A stretch of 11,246 nucleotides of DNA from Bacteroidales bacterium (GCA_004558865.1 SFCY01000072.1:1-11246), one strand, 5' to 3'; numbered from the stretch's first letter, positions 1 through 7,473 are shown. The notes: a model not told the origin generated them from the letters alone. Program-made: numbers and translations.

Positions 1-1
1 C

Positions 2-1423
2 CGGTTGGAGGACAACTTCAACATCTATTGCAGCCAAGTCGTGGAGCAGTTTGTCAAGGCCTACCAACAGTATTACGGGCCTGGATTCGCCGAGGAGGTG
101 ATGAGGCTGGAGACGGGTTCACAGAAGCTGACCCAGATTAGTCTGGAGGCCAGGCGAAGGGACTTCAAACTCTACTTGATTGTGGATGAGTATGACAACT
201 TCACCAACAACGTCCTGAACGTGAGGGGTCAGAAGGCCTACCACGACCTCACTCACGGCACGGGCTTCTACCGCGACGTGTTCAAGGTCTTCAAGCCGAT
301 GTTCGACCGCATCATCATGCTCGGCGTGTCGCCCATCACGCTCGACGACCTCACCAGCGGCTACAACATCGCGCTCAACATGAGCATCGACCAGCGCTTC
401 AACCAGATGCTCGGATTCTCGGAGGATGAGGTGCGGCAGATGATACGCTATTACAAGGAGGTGGGGTCCATCAAGCCTGAGTTGACGGAAGACAGTATCG
501 TGGCCGACATGAAGCCGTGGTACGACAACTACTGTTTCGCCGAGGATAGCTTCGGCAGGGAGCCCAGCATGTTCAACAGCGACATGGTGTGCTACTACAT
601 GAGCAACCTCGTCGATACGGGTCGTCGTCCCAAGGAACTCATCGACCCGAACACCATGACCGACTACGGCAAGCTGAGGCGGCTCATAGAGATTGACCAG
701 ATGTCAAAGGAGCGCGTGGGCATCATACACAAGATAGCCGAGGACGGCTTCATCTATGGGCAGATCGTGAGCCATTTCCCCGCGGAGCGTATCATGGAGT
801 ACGGCAACTTCGTCAGCCTGCTCTACTACTACGGCATGCTGACCATCGGCGGCGTGGAGGGGGAACTGCTGACATTGGCCATTCCGAACAACAATGTTAG
901 GCTCCAGTACTACCACTATCTGCTCGATGAGTATCAGTCCATAGCCCCCGTCAATGTCAGCGATCTGAAAATGGATTTCAGCCTTGCCGCAATACACGGC
1001 GACTGGCGACCGCTCATAGAGCTTGTCTGCCAGGCCTATCACGACACGACCTCCATGAGGCAGCTCATCGAGGGGGAGCGCAATCTGCAGGGCTTCATGA
1101 ATGCCTATCTCACGCTGACAAATTACTATCTCGTCGCGCCCGAGCTGGAGATGAACCATGGCTTCTGCGACTTCTTCCTCCTGCCCAACTACAAGGCGTA
1201 TCCGATGGTGGCCCACAGCTACATCCTTGAGCTGAAGTACCTCAAGGCCGGCTCCTCGGAGGCCGAGGCCATGCGACAGTGGGAGGATGCTGTTGGGCAA
1301 ATCCGCCGCTACGCCGCCGACCGCCGGCTGCAGGCCATGCTCCACGGCACACGCCTGCACCCCATCGTCGTCCAGATAAGGGGCTGCGACCTCGTGAAAT
1401 ATGAGGAGGTGGCGGTTTCCTGA
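2..1423 (+). CDS. AAA-ATPase-like / PD-(D/E)XK nuclease-domain protein, 5' end missing
   Basis: The reading frame is open from the first base, so the gene starts upstream; the TTG at position 5 is an internal Leu codon, not a start. About 473 residues are visible. With that TTG as residue 1, a hydrophobic strand ends in D61-E-Y-D64, which fits a Walker B motif, and LGVSPITLDDLTSGYN at about 106-121 fits the conserved sensor-like segment of the AAA-ATPase-like family (PF09820 type). The Walker A loop and N-terminus must lie outside the window. The C-terminal domain shows D389 (GFCDFF), then E409-L-K411, then Q432-I-R-R-Y. This is the D...ExK...Q pattern of the PD-(D/E)XK fold found at the end of this family (PDDEXK_9/DUF1703 type). 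Such proteins are abundant, often multicopy, in Bacteroidales, and their biological role is not established. The catalytic residues look intact. Family call confident; function not. Confidence 0.88.
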   Translation, partial: RLEDNFNIYCSQVVEQFVKAYQQYYGPGFAEEVMRLETGSQKLTQISLEARRRDFKLYLIVDEYDNFTNNVLNVRGQKAYHDLTHGTGFYRDVFKVFKPMFDRIIMLGVSPITLDDLTSGYNIALNMSIDQRFNQMLGFSEDEVRQMIRYYKEVGSIKPELTEDSIVADMKPWYDNYCFAEDSFGREPSMFNSDMVCYYMSNLVDTGRRPKELIDPNTMTDYGKLRRLIEIDQMSKERVGIIHKIAEDGFIYGQIVSHFPAERIMEYGNFVSLLYYYGMLTIGGVEGELLTLAIPNNNVRLQYYHYLLDEYQSIAPVNVSDLKMDFSLAAIHGDWRPLIELVCQAYHDTTSMRQLIEGERNLQGFMNAYLTLTNYYLVAPELEMNHGFCDFFLLPNYKAYPMVAHSYILELKYLKAGSSEAEAMRQWEDAVGQIRRYAADRRLQAMLHGTRLHPIVVQIRGCDLVKYEEVAVS

Positions 1424-1459
1424 CACGCGGGCAGCTTATGGTTTGATATTGTCAATGGC

Positions 1460-1478
1460 AAGGCTGGTTCTAAAAATT
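1460..1478 (+). repeat. solo copy of the MITE end sequence (relic)
   Basis: AAGGCTGGTTCTAAAAATT differs by one base from the corresponding part of the terminal repeat at 8457-8475. The similarity stops immediately afterwards. It lies 37 bp after the stop of the preceding gene, and no partner inverted end is seen nearby. It could be a relic of an excised or decayed element, or chance similarity in a short AT-rich motif. Confidence 0.4.
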
Positions 1479-1491
1479 GTGGATGCGGGTG

Positions 1492-1522
1492 TTGGCTGTG
1501 GTGGATATTTTTCATAACTTTG
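1492..1522 (+). promoter_or_regulatory. Bacteroidetes-type promoter of the flavoprotein gene
   Basis: A -33-like TTG (1492-1494) is followed by a 20-nt spacer and TAACTTTG (1515-1522), an exact match to the TAnnTTTG -7 box of the Bacteroidetes primary sigma factor. Transcription would start near 1529, giving a leader of about 80 nt before the ATG at 1610. The leader contains a small AAGCC/GGCTT hairpin (around 1547-1560). Its position immediately upstream of an intact gene supports the call. Confidence 0.7.
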
Positions 1523-1609
1523 CATGGAGACACGAAGAGTGAGCCGCAAGCCACCGGCTTCGACGCGCAATTTGGAAGAATCTTCTAATAGATACAGAAA
1601 GGAACCATT

Positions 1610-2230
1610 ATGAAAGTATTACTTGTAAACGGCAGCCCCCGCAAGGAGGGCAACACCTTCACCGCTCTTCAAGAGTTGGCCCGCACCCTTGAGTCGGAGG
1701 GGCTAGAGACGGAGATATTGCAGTTGGGCAATAAGCCGGTACGCGGCTGCATTGGCTGCGGCGTGTGCAAAAAGAAGGCCAATGGCCGTTGCACTTTTGA
1801 CGATGACGTATGCAACCAGCTTTGTTCCGCCGCTGATTCTGCCGATGCCTTTGTCTTTGGCAGCCCGGTATATTATGGCCAGCCCAACGGTGCTTTATTG
1901 GCTGTGGTGCAGCGCGCCCTTTTCGCCAACGGAAGCCACTTCACCAACAAGCCTTTCGCCACAGTGGCCGTTTGCCGCCGGGGAGGCGCCACAGCGTCCT
2001 TCAGCACAATGAACATGGCGTTCCAGATGATGAGCATGCCTCAGGTGACCTCGCAGTATTGGAACATCGTATATGGGCGCGACCCGGGCGAGGCGGCCTT
2101 CGACAAGGAGGGCATGCAGACGATGCGCACGCTGGCCCGCAACATGGCTTGGATGGTGAAGAGCCTCAACGGCCAGCCCACGGCTGTTCCGCAGCGTGAG
2201 GAATGGCAACCTATGAACTTTATCCGTTGA
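1610..2230 (+). CDS. flavodoxin-like NADPH-dependent FMN reductase / iron-sulfur flavoprotein-like
   Basis: A 206-aa soluble cytoplasmic protein with the flavodoxin-like fold of the NADPH-dependent FMN reductase family. The N-terminal beta strand runs into GSPRKEGNT (8-16), the FMN phosphate loop. GSPVYYGQPNG (84-94) is the second flavin-contacting loop. Between them is a compact cysteine cluster C47-x2-C50-x2-C53-x7-C61, followed by DDD. Archaeal iron-sulfur flavoproteins use a similarly compact motif to bind a [4Fe-4S] cluster, so electron transfer through FMN and possibly Fe-S is likely; physiological donor and acceptor are unknown. Many family members keep some of these cysteines without a proven cluster. 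The ATG is preceded by AGAAAGGAACC, a plausible ribosome-binding stretch, and lies about 80 nt behind a good promoter. Length is normal and the gene appears monocistronic. Confidence 0.88.
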   Translation: MKVLLVNGSPRKEGNTFTALQELARTLESEGLETEILQLGNKPVRGCIGCGVCKKKANGRCTFDDDVCNQLCSAADSADAFVFGSPVYYGQPNGALLAVVQRALFANGSHFTNKPFATVAVCRRGGATASFSTMNMAFQMMSMPQVTSQYWNIVYGRDPGEAAFDKEGMQTMRTLARNMAWMVKSLNGQPTAVPQREEWQPMNFIR

Positions 2231-2267
2231 CGGCCGTGATAACGAAGGACGGCATCGAGCCGGCTTA

Positions 2268-2462
2268 GTGCTTCTTCCACCAGAAGCACACCCTCTATGT
2301 ACACACCGGGAAGGAAAGTGTGAGGGACCATATAGAGTGGAGCAGATGAATCCCGGGCTTTACGCCAAGCTCAGCAAGGGGCGCGAGACGTTTCTGCAGG
2401 ACCATACCACTTTCCGTCAGGATTTTGACGAGGCTGTGGACACGCTGGAGAAACTGATGTAA
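2268..2462 (+). pseudogene. possible decayed small gene downstream of the flavoprotein
   Basis: I do not recognise this stretch. The open frame could begin at GTG 2268 or, more naturally, at ATG 2346, giving a 38-residue acidic helical-looking tail that ends ...AVDTLEKLM with TAA. Just upstream, a different frame reads protein-like text (KHTLYVHTGKESVRDHIEW, about 2281-2337) but is broken by a TAG at 2266 and a TGA at 2347. Protein-like sequence that changes frame just before 2346 is what a frameshifted relic would look like. No promoter is seen, and a strong terminator follows at 2483. The alternatives are a genuine 38-aa peptide or non-coding 3' sequence. Confidence 0.25.
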
Positions 2463-2482
2463 TCCGTCCAAACGAGGAAACG

Positions 2483-2526
2483 AAAAGGAGCTGCCTTACA
2501 GACTGGCTGTAGGGCAGCTCCTTTTT
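2483..2526. terminator. strong bidirectional intrinsic terminator
   Basis: A long inverted repeat: the left arm AAAAGGAGCTGCCTTACA (2483-2500), a 7-nt loop, and the right arm TGTAGGGCAGCTCC running into five T residues. About 17 of 18 positions can pair. The arm begins with A residues and ends with T residues, so it works as a hairpin plus U-tract on both strands. It sits between converging transcripts: the flavoprotein region from the left and the beta-galactosidase gene, which stops at 2550, from the right. Confidence 0.9.
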
Positions 2527-2549
2527 CGTGCGGCGTTGCCGCGTCCTCA

Positions 2550-5500
2550 TCACTTCGTGCGGATGACGAACTGGAAGTTCTTGTCGCCGTAGCTGAGGCG
2601 GTAGGGCTTCAGCGGCTGGGAGCCCCAGGAGTCGATGCCGCCCAGTCCTTGGATTTCCGAGGCGATGATCAGCTCGGTGTAGCGGCTCTTTGTCAGGTCA
2701 GTGGGATGCCGCTGGTCCTTGGCGTCGCCGTCGTCGAGCTCGGCCACGCTATAGTGGAGCGCGCTGGCCATGAGCATTCTTGGAGCAACAGGGAGAATCT
2801 CCAGTCCCTTGCCGGCCGCGTCGGTCTGCTGCCACCACCGGATGTCGCACTTTGTGCCCGTCTCCTGCGGACGGATGTAGGGGAAGAACTGCTGGTCGGC
2901 GGTCTGCTCGTATACACCCACGCAGGCAAAGTCCTTGCGGTCGGGGTAGTTCTCTATCGGGCCACGGCCGTAGTATCTGCTGCGGTCCATGCCGTAGGGC
3001 AGTTGCATCACCATGCCATAGCGCAGCGGCTGGGCCACGTCGGCTCCCGCGGTGGTCTTCAACTGCTCATCCACGGTAATCTGGCCCATGGGGTTGACTC
3101 CGTAGGTGAACTGGAGCGTGGACTTCACTTCCGGCATGTCGTAGACAGCCACGACCTTCGCTTCCTTACCGTCCTTCTCAGCCGAGAGCTGGCGGAGCGT
3201 CATCTGCGGATTGCGCCACACCTTGCATTTCAGCTGCATTCCTGCGCCCATGTCGTTGTCGGTCACGGCGCGCCAGAACAAGGGCTTCAGCGTTCCGCCC
3301 TCGCCCAACATGGAAGTGCCTTCGGCGACGTAGCTCTCCAAGAGTCCCGTCTGCTTGTTGAATGCCACCTCGAAGTTGTCGCCCGTAATCTTGATTTGGG
3401 CATCGTTCTTCCTGTTGCTGAGCTTCACCTTGGAATCGGAGTCAGCGGTGGCGGTGTTGGCGGCCTTTGTGTCGGTGGAGAAGGGCATCTGGCGGTAGGC
3501 CACGGTCTGTCCGGCCTTCATCAGCGGCTCGGCTTGCTTGAGTTGGAACTCCACGTTGAGCATCTTCTCGCCCGAGAGGGGCAGCTGATAGCCCAAGTCG
3601 ATGTTCTTGCGCTGCTGCGGGGCCACGTCCAAGTTCTCCACAGTTCCTTCCTTCAGCTTCTTTCCCTCTTCGGTCACTGTCCATACCAGCCGGTAGTTGC
3701 TCAGGTCGCGGAAGAAGTACTCGTTGTAGACGCTGATTTTGCCATTGGCCACGTCCACCGGCTCGGCCCAGATGTCCTGGTACTGATAGGCCACCTCGTA
3801 GGCATGGGGATTGAGCTGTCGGTCGGGGCCTATGATGCCGTTGCAGTTGAAGTTGTCGTCGGAGGCGTCGGTCTTGTTGTAGTCGCCGCCGTAGCAATAT
3901 TCTGGGGGGATGCCGCCCGTTCCGGGCTCGTATTTGGCGGCGATGGCCTCGTAGTCCTCCACCGTGCGCTTTGCGTTGAAGTTGGGTTTGCGGTGCAGGG
4001 CTTGGTCGACGAAGTCCCAGTCGTAGCCTCCCTGGTAGTTGGGGTATTTCCTCACGAGGTCCCAGTATTCCTTCAGTCCGCCGCTGGAGTTGCCCATGGT
4101 GTGGTTGTACTCGCACTGGATGAGCGGCTTGGTGTTGGCGGGGTTCTTGCAGTAGGCCTCACAGCCATCGGGCGACAGGTACATTGGGCAGTAGATGTCG
4201 GTGTTCTCACCACCCAAGGCGCGCTCCCAATGGATGGGGCGCGAGGGGTCGAAAGCCTTCACCCACTTGTAGGCGGCCGTGAAGTTGGGGCCGTCGGCGG
4301 TCTCGTTGCCCAGCGACCATACGATGATGGAGGGATGGTTGAAGAGCGTTCGCACGTTGTTCTGGTTGCGCTGCATGATTTGCAGGGCGAAGTTGGGTTT
4401 CTTGGCCTCGCTCTTGTCGTCGTAGCCGAAGACGTGGCTTTCCTGGTTGGCCTCGGCGGTGACGTAGAGTCCGTATTCGTCGCACAGCTCATACCACACG
4501 GGGTCGTCGGGATAGTGGCATGTGCGCACGGCGTTGATGTTGAGCCGCTTCATGATCTTGATGTCCTGAATCATGCGTTCCCGCGTGACCAGATAGCCTC
4601 CGTCGGGATCCATCTCGTGCCTGTCGGCTCCCTTTATGAGCACGGGCTGGCCGTTGACGAGCAGCTGGCGGTTCTTGATTTCCACCTTGCGGAAACCCAC
4701 TTTCTGCGGAATCGCTCCCACCACCTCGCCGCGCTGGTTCTTCACCGTGGCCACGAGGGTGTATAGATAAGGTGTCTCGGCGGTCCAGGTCTTCACGTTC
4801 TTGATGTTGAAGCGCACTTCCACCTCTTTCTGTCCGTTGAAGCGTGCTGTGGAGCGTCCCACGGCGATGCCGTTCTCGTTGTAGAGGGTGTATTCCACGG
4901 TGGGGCGTCCCACCACGTCGGCCTTCACGCTGAGGATGCCGTTCTCGTAGGTGTTGTCGAGGTCGGGGGTGAGCAGCAGGTCGTTGACTTGCGTGCGTGC
5001 ATCGCGGCAGTAGAGGTAGCTGTCGCGCGCCACGCCGCTGAGCCGCCAGAAGTCTTGGTCCTCGCTGAGGCTGCCGTCGCACCAGCGGAACACCTGGAAG
5101 GCGATGAGGTTCTTGCCGGGCTTCAGCAGCCGCGTGATGTCGAACTCGGCGGCCACCTTGGAGTCCTCTGCGTAGCCGGCGAACTGGCCGTTGACATAGA
5201 GGTAGATGCACGAGGTGACGCTCCCGAAGTGGGCGACGACCTGCTTGCCGTTCCATGAGGCGGGCAGGTCGATGGTGCGCCTGTAGGTTCCCACGTGGTT
5301 GTCCTTGGTGGGTATGTTGAGCGGCTTGCTCTTGTCGAACTGGTAGCGCCAGGCCAATCCCACATTGAGATATTCAGGGTCGCCGTATCCGTTGACCTCC
5401 CAGATGCCCGGCACGGTCATGGACTTCCACGAGCTGTCGTCGAAGTTGGGCTTGTAGAAGTCTGTCGGCCGCTGGTCGGCATTGGCCACCCAGGAGAATT

Positions 5501-5723
5501 TCCAGTCGCCGTGGAGCGAGAGGAAGTTGCCGGAGGCCTTCATGTCGCCTTTCATTGCAGCGTCGCTGCTCTCGTAGGTGAAGAAATTGGTGTGTAGGGG
5601 AAATCTGTTGACCTCGTTCACCTGCTGGTCGTGCCATTCGGTGTAGGTGGGTTGCGTGTCGTTTGCTGCCCAAAGCGGGGCGGTTGACAACGACAACGCC
5701 ATTACCATCAATAGTTTTCTCAT
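2550..5723 (-). CDS. lacZ: exported GH2 beta-galactosidase, LacZ type
   Basis: A 1057-aa glycoside hydrolase family 2 enzyme that hydrolyses terminal beta-galactosides such as lactose or galacto-oligosaccharides. Residues 1-20 form a Sec signal peptide (RK, a hydrophobic core, then PLWAA before ND), so the enzyme is periplasmic or surface-exposed, unlike cytoplasmic E. coli LacZ. The domains are in LacZ order: jelly-roll sugar-binding domain (about 40-240), Ig-like domain (245-345), TIM barrel (350-640), a second Ig-like/DUF4981-type domain (650-740) and a C-terminal beta-sandwich (about 775-1050). The acid/base is E474 in WSLGNE and the nucleophile is E538 in QCEYNHTMGNS, matching E461 and E537 of E. 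coli LacZ. RHE (368-370), HYPDDP (403-408) and W1033 in GGIDSW also match conserved active-site positions. The length is normal for the family. No SusC/SusD pair or regulator adjoins it, so it is not visibly part of a polysaccharide utilisation locus. The strict substrate is inferred. Confidence 0.96.
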   Translation of the reverse strand: MRKLLMVMALSLSTAPLWAANDTQPTYTEWHDQQVNEVNRFPLHTNFFTYESSDAAMKGDMKASGNFLSLHGDWKFSWVANADQRPTDFYKPNFDDSSWKSMTVPGIWEVNGYGDPEYLNVGLAWRYQFDKSKPLNIPTKDNHVGTYRRTIDLPASWNGKQVVAHFGSVTSCIYLYVNGQFAGYAEDSKVAAEFDITRLLKPGKNLIAFQVFRWCDGSLSEDQDFWRLSGVARDSYLYCRDARTQVNDLLLTPDLDNTYENGILSVKADVVGRPTVEYTLYNENGIAVGRSTARFNGQKEVEVRFNIKNVKTWTAETPYLYTLVATVKNQRGEVVGAIPQKVGFRKVEIKNRQLLVNGQPVLIKGADRHEMDPDGGYLVTRERMIQDIKIMKRLNINAVRTCHYPDDPVWYELCDEYGLYVTAEANQESHVFGYDDKSEAKKPNFALQIMQRNQNNVRTLFNHPSIIVWSLGNETADGPNFTAAYKWVKAFDPSRPIHWERALGGENTDIYCPMYLSPDGCEAYCKNPANTKPLIQCEYNHTMGNSSGGLKEYWDLVRKYPNYQGGYDWDFVDQALHRKPNFNAKRTVEDYEAIAAKYEPGTGGIPPEYCYGGDYNKTDASDDNFNCNGIIGPDRQLNPHAYEVAYQYQDIWAEPVDVANGKISVYNEYFFRDLSNYRLVWTVTEEGKKLKEGTVENLDVAPQQRKNIDLGYQLPLSGEKMLNVEFQLKQAEPLMKAGQTVAYRQMPFSTDTKAANTATADSDSKVKLSNRKNDAQIKITGDNFEVAFNKQTGLLESYVAEGTSMLGEGGTLKPLFWRAVTDNDMGAGMQLKCKVWRNPQMTLRQLSAEKDGKEAKVVAVYDMPEVKSTLQFTYGVNPMGQITVDEQLKTTAGADVAQPLRYGMVMQLPYGMDRSRYYGRGPIENYPDRKDFACVGVYEQTADQQFFPYIRPQETGTKCDIRWWQQTDAAGKGLEILPVAPRMLMASALHYSVAELDDGDAKDQRHPTDLTKSRYTELIIASEIQGLGGIDSWGSQPLKPYRLSYGDKNFQFVIRTK

Positions 5724-5766
5724 TTCTATTTGTTCCTTTTTTGTTTGTTTTTGGTTATTTCTGCTA

Positions 5767-5774
5767 CAAAGTTA
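5767..5774 (-). promoter_or_regulatory. -7 box of the beta-galactosidase promoter
   Basis: Read on the minus strand this is TAACTTTG, an exact TAnnTTTG match, 43 nt upstream of the beta-galactosidase ATG. The leader that follows is A-rich and ends AAAAAAGGAACAAATAGAA before the start codon. No clear TTTG is found at the expected -33 distance, so activator help or weak basal expression is possible. Confidence 0.5.
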
Positions 5775-6014
5775 AGAAAAATGATTTACATTCGAGCCTT
5801 TTCCGTGAAATTATTTCTTCTTTTGCCAGCGAATCGCAGAAAATGGCTGCGGGATGTCCATGCAGTGCGGAACCTTGCTGGCTCAAGACCCGTCTCGGAT
5901 GCCCTCACGGCGACGATTGTCCTCCCACGCATGCCGGACGGCGCTGCGGTGGCTGTCCAAAGGCGGTGCTGCGGTGGTAGGGCGGGGAGTGGATTGCCGT
6001 GGGCTGGGCAAGTA

Positions 6015-6041
6015 GGGTAGGGGGGCGTGGAAGGGAGGGGG
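6015..6041 (+). other. putative G-quadruplex motif
   Basis: The plus strand reads GGG-TA-GGGGGG, then a 7-nt loop, GGG-A-GGGGG. This satisfies the usual G3+N1-7 four-run rule with short loops. More G-runs precede it from about 5979 (GGGCGGGG, GGGCTGGG). The same stretch contains GGGCGT/ACGCCC arms that could form a competing hairpin. It lies about 290 bp upstream of the beta-galactosidase start, on the strand opposite to that gene's transcript. Confidence 0.45.
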
Positions 6042-6126
6042 ACGCCCAAAAACAGTAAGGCCGGATTCCTTTCCTCACGAAAAGAGACCCGGTCCCTGGA
6101 GCAGTATTGTTCGGAAATCTATCTAA

Positions 6127-6384
6127 CAAAAAAGTCTATTCCCACTGCTCCATTGTGATTATAAAGTTTAGAAAGCAAGACGACTCCCACTCCGGCCTGG
6201 CCGAAAGCACAGCCTCATGTTGAGAGCCTGTCCCACAATTTCTTTAGTTTGAAAGAATTATTATGCACCATGATACGCCTTCACAGGTTGTCATTGTTGT
6301 ACAAACATGTAACTAAGGGCCTCCGGCGCTTGGCGCGGAGGTAGGATAATGATTTTGGAGCCGACCCTTCGACACCTTTATTAT
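6127..6384 (-). ncRNA. candidate non-coding transcript or very long leader
   Basis: This is what the strong promoter at 6390-6420 would transcribe on the minus strand. The predicted 5' end is immediately structured: GGATAAT pairs with ATTATCC 29 nt downstream (6386-6380 with 6350-6344), followed by a 9-bp hairpin with one bulge (CCTCCGC...GCGGAGG type, 6341-6320). Only very short open frames follow, for example 16 and 18 codons around 6215-6290. A minus-strand T-run at 6133-6128 is the first candidate 3' end, but no good terminator stem precedes it. I cannot match it to tmRNA, SRP RNA, 6S RNA, RNase P or a known riboswitch. The 3' end is a guess; the RNA could instead run on as a long leader to the beta-galactosidase gene. 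Confidence 0.3.
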
Positions 6385-6389
6385 CCCTG

Positions 6390-6420
6390 CAAATATAAGT
6401 AAAAACTTCCGCGTTGCAAA
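6390..6420 (-). promoter_or_regulatory. near-ideal Bacteroidetes promoter pointing into non-coding sequence
   Basis: On the minus strand, TTTG (6420-6417), exactly 19 nt, then TATATTTG (6397-6390). This matches both boxes and the spacing of the Bacteroidetes consensus, the best match in the window. Predicted initiation is near 6383. A further -7-like TAATTTTG overlaps at 6424-6417 but lacks a spaced -33 box. The next minus-strand gene start, beta-galactosidase, is more than 650 nt away. Confidence 0.65.
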
Positions 6421-6494
6421 ATTATTTCGATGTTTTCTTCATAAAACCCCAAAGAATTCTTGTTTTGCGTATATAAATCGGCCAAATGGCCTGC

Positions 6495-7445
6495 CTATTT
6501 CTCCCTATGGGTGTGATTCCCATCGGTTTGTGGCTGCTTGGCGATGAGCTTCTTGTGGGTTCTGAACCGGTCGAATCCCTGTCCGTAGACGCCCGTGCAG
6601 GGGCTCTGCGCCACGAAGGCGTTGGGGTCAATCTCGTCGATGAGGTCGAAGATGAGGTGGCTCTCCGACTTCTTGGCAATGCAGAACACCACCTTGAGTT
6701 CCTTTCCCGTGTAGAATCCGTTGCCGTCGAGGGTAGTGCAGCCACGCTCGGCATACTCGTTGATGGCCTCGCCAATGTCGCGCCACTTGCTGCTGACGAT
6801 GAAGAACTGCACGCTCATGTGCATGCTGTTGACGATGTAGTCGACGAAGAAGGAGAGGATGAAGAGCAGCACGTAGCCATAGAATACCTCTTCCCAGTTG
6901 TGGAGCACCAGATAGGATGAGGTGATGATGGTGAGGTCGCAAATGAGGATGACGTGGCCCAATGAGATGTCCTTGTAGTGGTGCACAATGGCGGCGATGA
7001 CATCCGAGCCTCCCGTGCTGCCTCCCGAGGCCAGGCCCAGGCCGATGCTCGTGCCCATGAGCACGCCGCCCACCACCGTGGCCATGAACTTCTGGTCGGC
7101 GAGGAGGTGGGCCGACATGGCGGCGTCCTCACACAGCGAGGCCACCACCGTGAACACCACCACGGCGTAGATGGTCTTCACGCAGAAGCGCCACCCCAAT
7201 ACCCAGAGGGCCACCGAGAGCAGCACGAAGTTGAGGCCGAAGAAGATGTATTGGGCGGGCAGACCCGTGCCCCAATAGACGATGGACGATATGCCGGCCA
7301 AGCCTCCCATCGTGATGTGGTTGGGCAGCAAGAGGAATTGCCAGCCCACGCCGCCGATGATCATGGAGATGGTCAATAAAAAATAGTCGCGCAGCAGATG
7401 GCGCCGCTTGTTCTTGTTTCTTCTGCTTGTTGTTTCCATAAACAT
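6495..7445 (-). CDS. YitT family membrane protein with C-terminal DUF2179 domain
   Basis: A 316-aa integral inner-membrane protein. A basic N-terminus (RRNKNKRR) precedes several hydrophobic segments: about residues 19-41, 47-80, 89-105, 118-137 and 165-205. The GGSTGGSD signature (141-148) is typical of YitT/UPF0750 proteins. The soluble C-terminus (about 240-291) is a DUF2179 domain: GFYTGKELKVVFCIAKKSE, then IDEIDPNAFV and VYGQGF. The transported substrate, if any, is unknown. The open frame extends upstream to 7511, overlapping the end of ribD by 38 nt. I prefer the ATG at 7445, the first after the ribD stop (28-nt gap); ATG 7439 is equally possible and lacks only two residues. It probably shares the ribD transcript. 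There is no evident link to riboflavin beyond position. Confidence 0.88.
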   Translation of the reverse strand: MFMETTSRRNKNKRRHLLRDYFLLTISMIIGGVGWQFLLLPNHITMGGLAGISSIVYWGTGLPAQYIFFGLNFVLLSVALWVLGWRFCVKTIYAVVVFTVVASLCEDAAMSAHLLADQKFMATVVGGVLMGTSIGLGLASGGSTGGSDVIAAIVHHYKDISLGHVILICDLTIITSSYLVLHNWEEVFYGYVLLFILSFFVDYIVNSMHMSVQFFIVSSKWRDIGEAINEYAERGCTTLDGNGFYTGKELKVVFCIAKKSESHLIFDLIDEIDPNAFVAQSPCTGVYGQGFDRFRTHKKLIAKQPQTDGNHTHREK

Positions 7446-7473
7446 GAAATTGTGTTTAAGGTTGAAAAGGTGC

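Larger units (their letters stand above)
5724..6494. other. long intergenic region without a credible protein gene
   Basis: About 770 bp separate the beta-galactosidase start from the end of the YitT gene. Open frames exist on both strands (for example 5786-6049 on the minus strand), but they have low-complexity composition, overlap the beta-galactosidase promoter region and match no family I recognise. From left to right the region holds: the beta-galactosidase promoter; a GC-rich segment with strong G bias on the plus strand (about 5979-6041); an 8-bp inverted repeat (6098-6105 with 6144-6151); a segment with GAGAGCCTGTCCC (6222-6234) that vaguely resembles an insertion-sequence end; a hairpin at 6320-6341; and a strong minus-strand promoter at 6390-6420. 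It may be decayed sequence hosting a non-coding transcript. Confidence 0.6.

Noticed and set aside
2649..4766. A 705-codon open frame on the plus strand opposite beta-galactosidase
   Set aside because: It is antisense to a GH2 enzyme with intact catalytic motifs, has low-complexity Val/Leu/Gly/His-rich composition and no recognisable domain; it arises from the codon bias of the true gene.
5730..6129. Several 70-105-codon frames on both strands in the gap upstream of beta-galactosidase
   Set aside because: They overlap each other and the beta-galactosidase promoter, have biased Pro/Arg/Gly/Cys-rich composition and no recognisable family or start signals.
6222..6240. GAGAGCCTGTCCCACAATT resembling an insertion-sequence terminal repeat
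   Set aside because: No inverted partner and no transposase fragment nearby; resemblance to known ends is only impressionistic.
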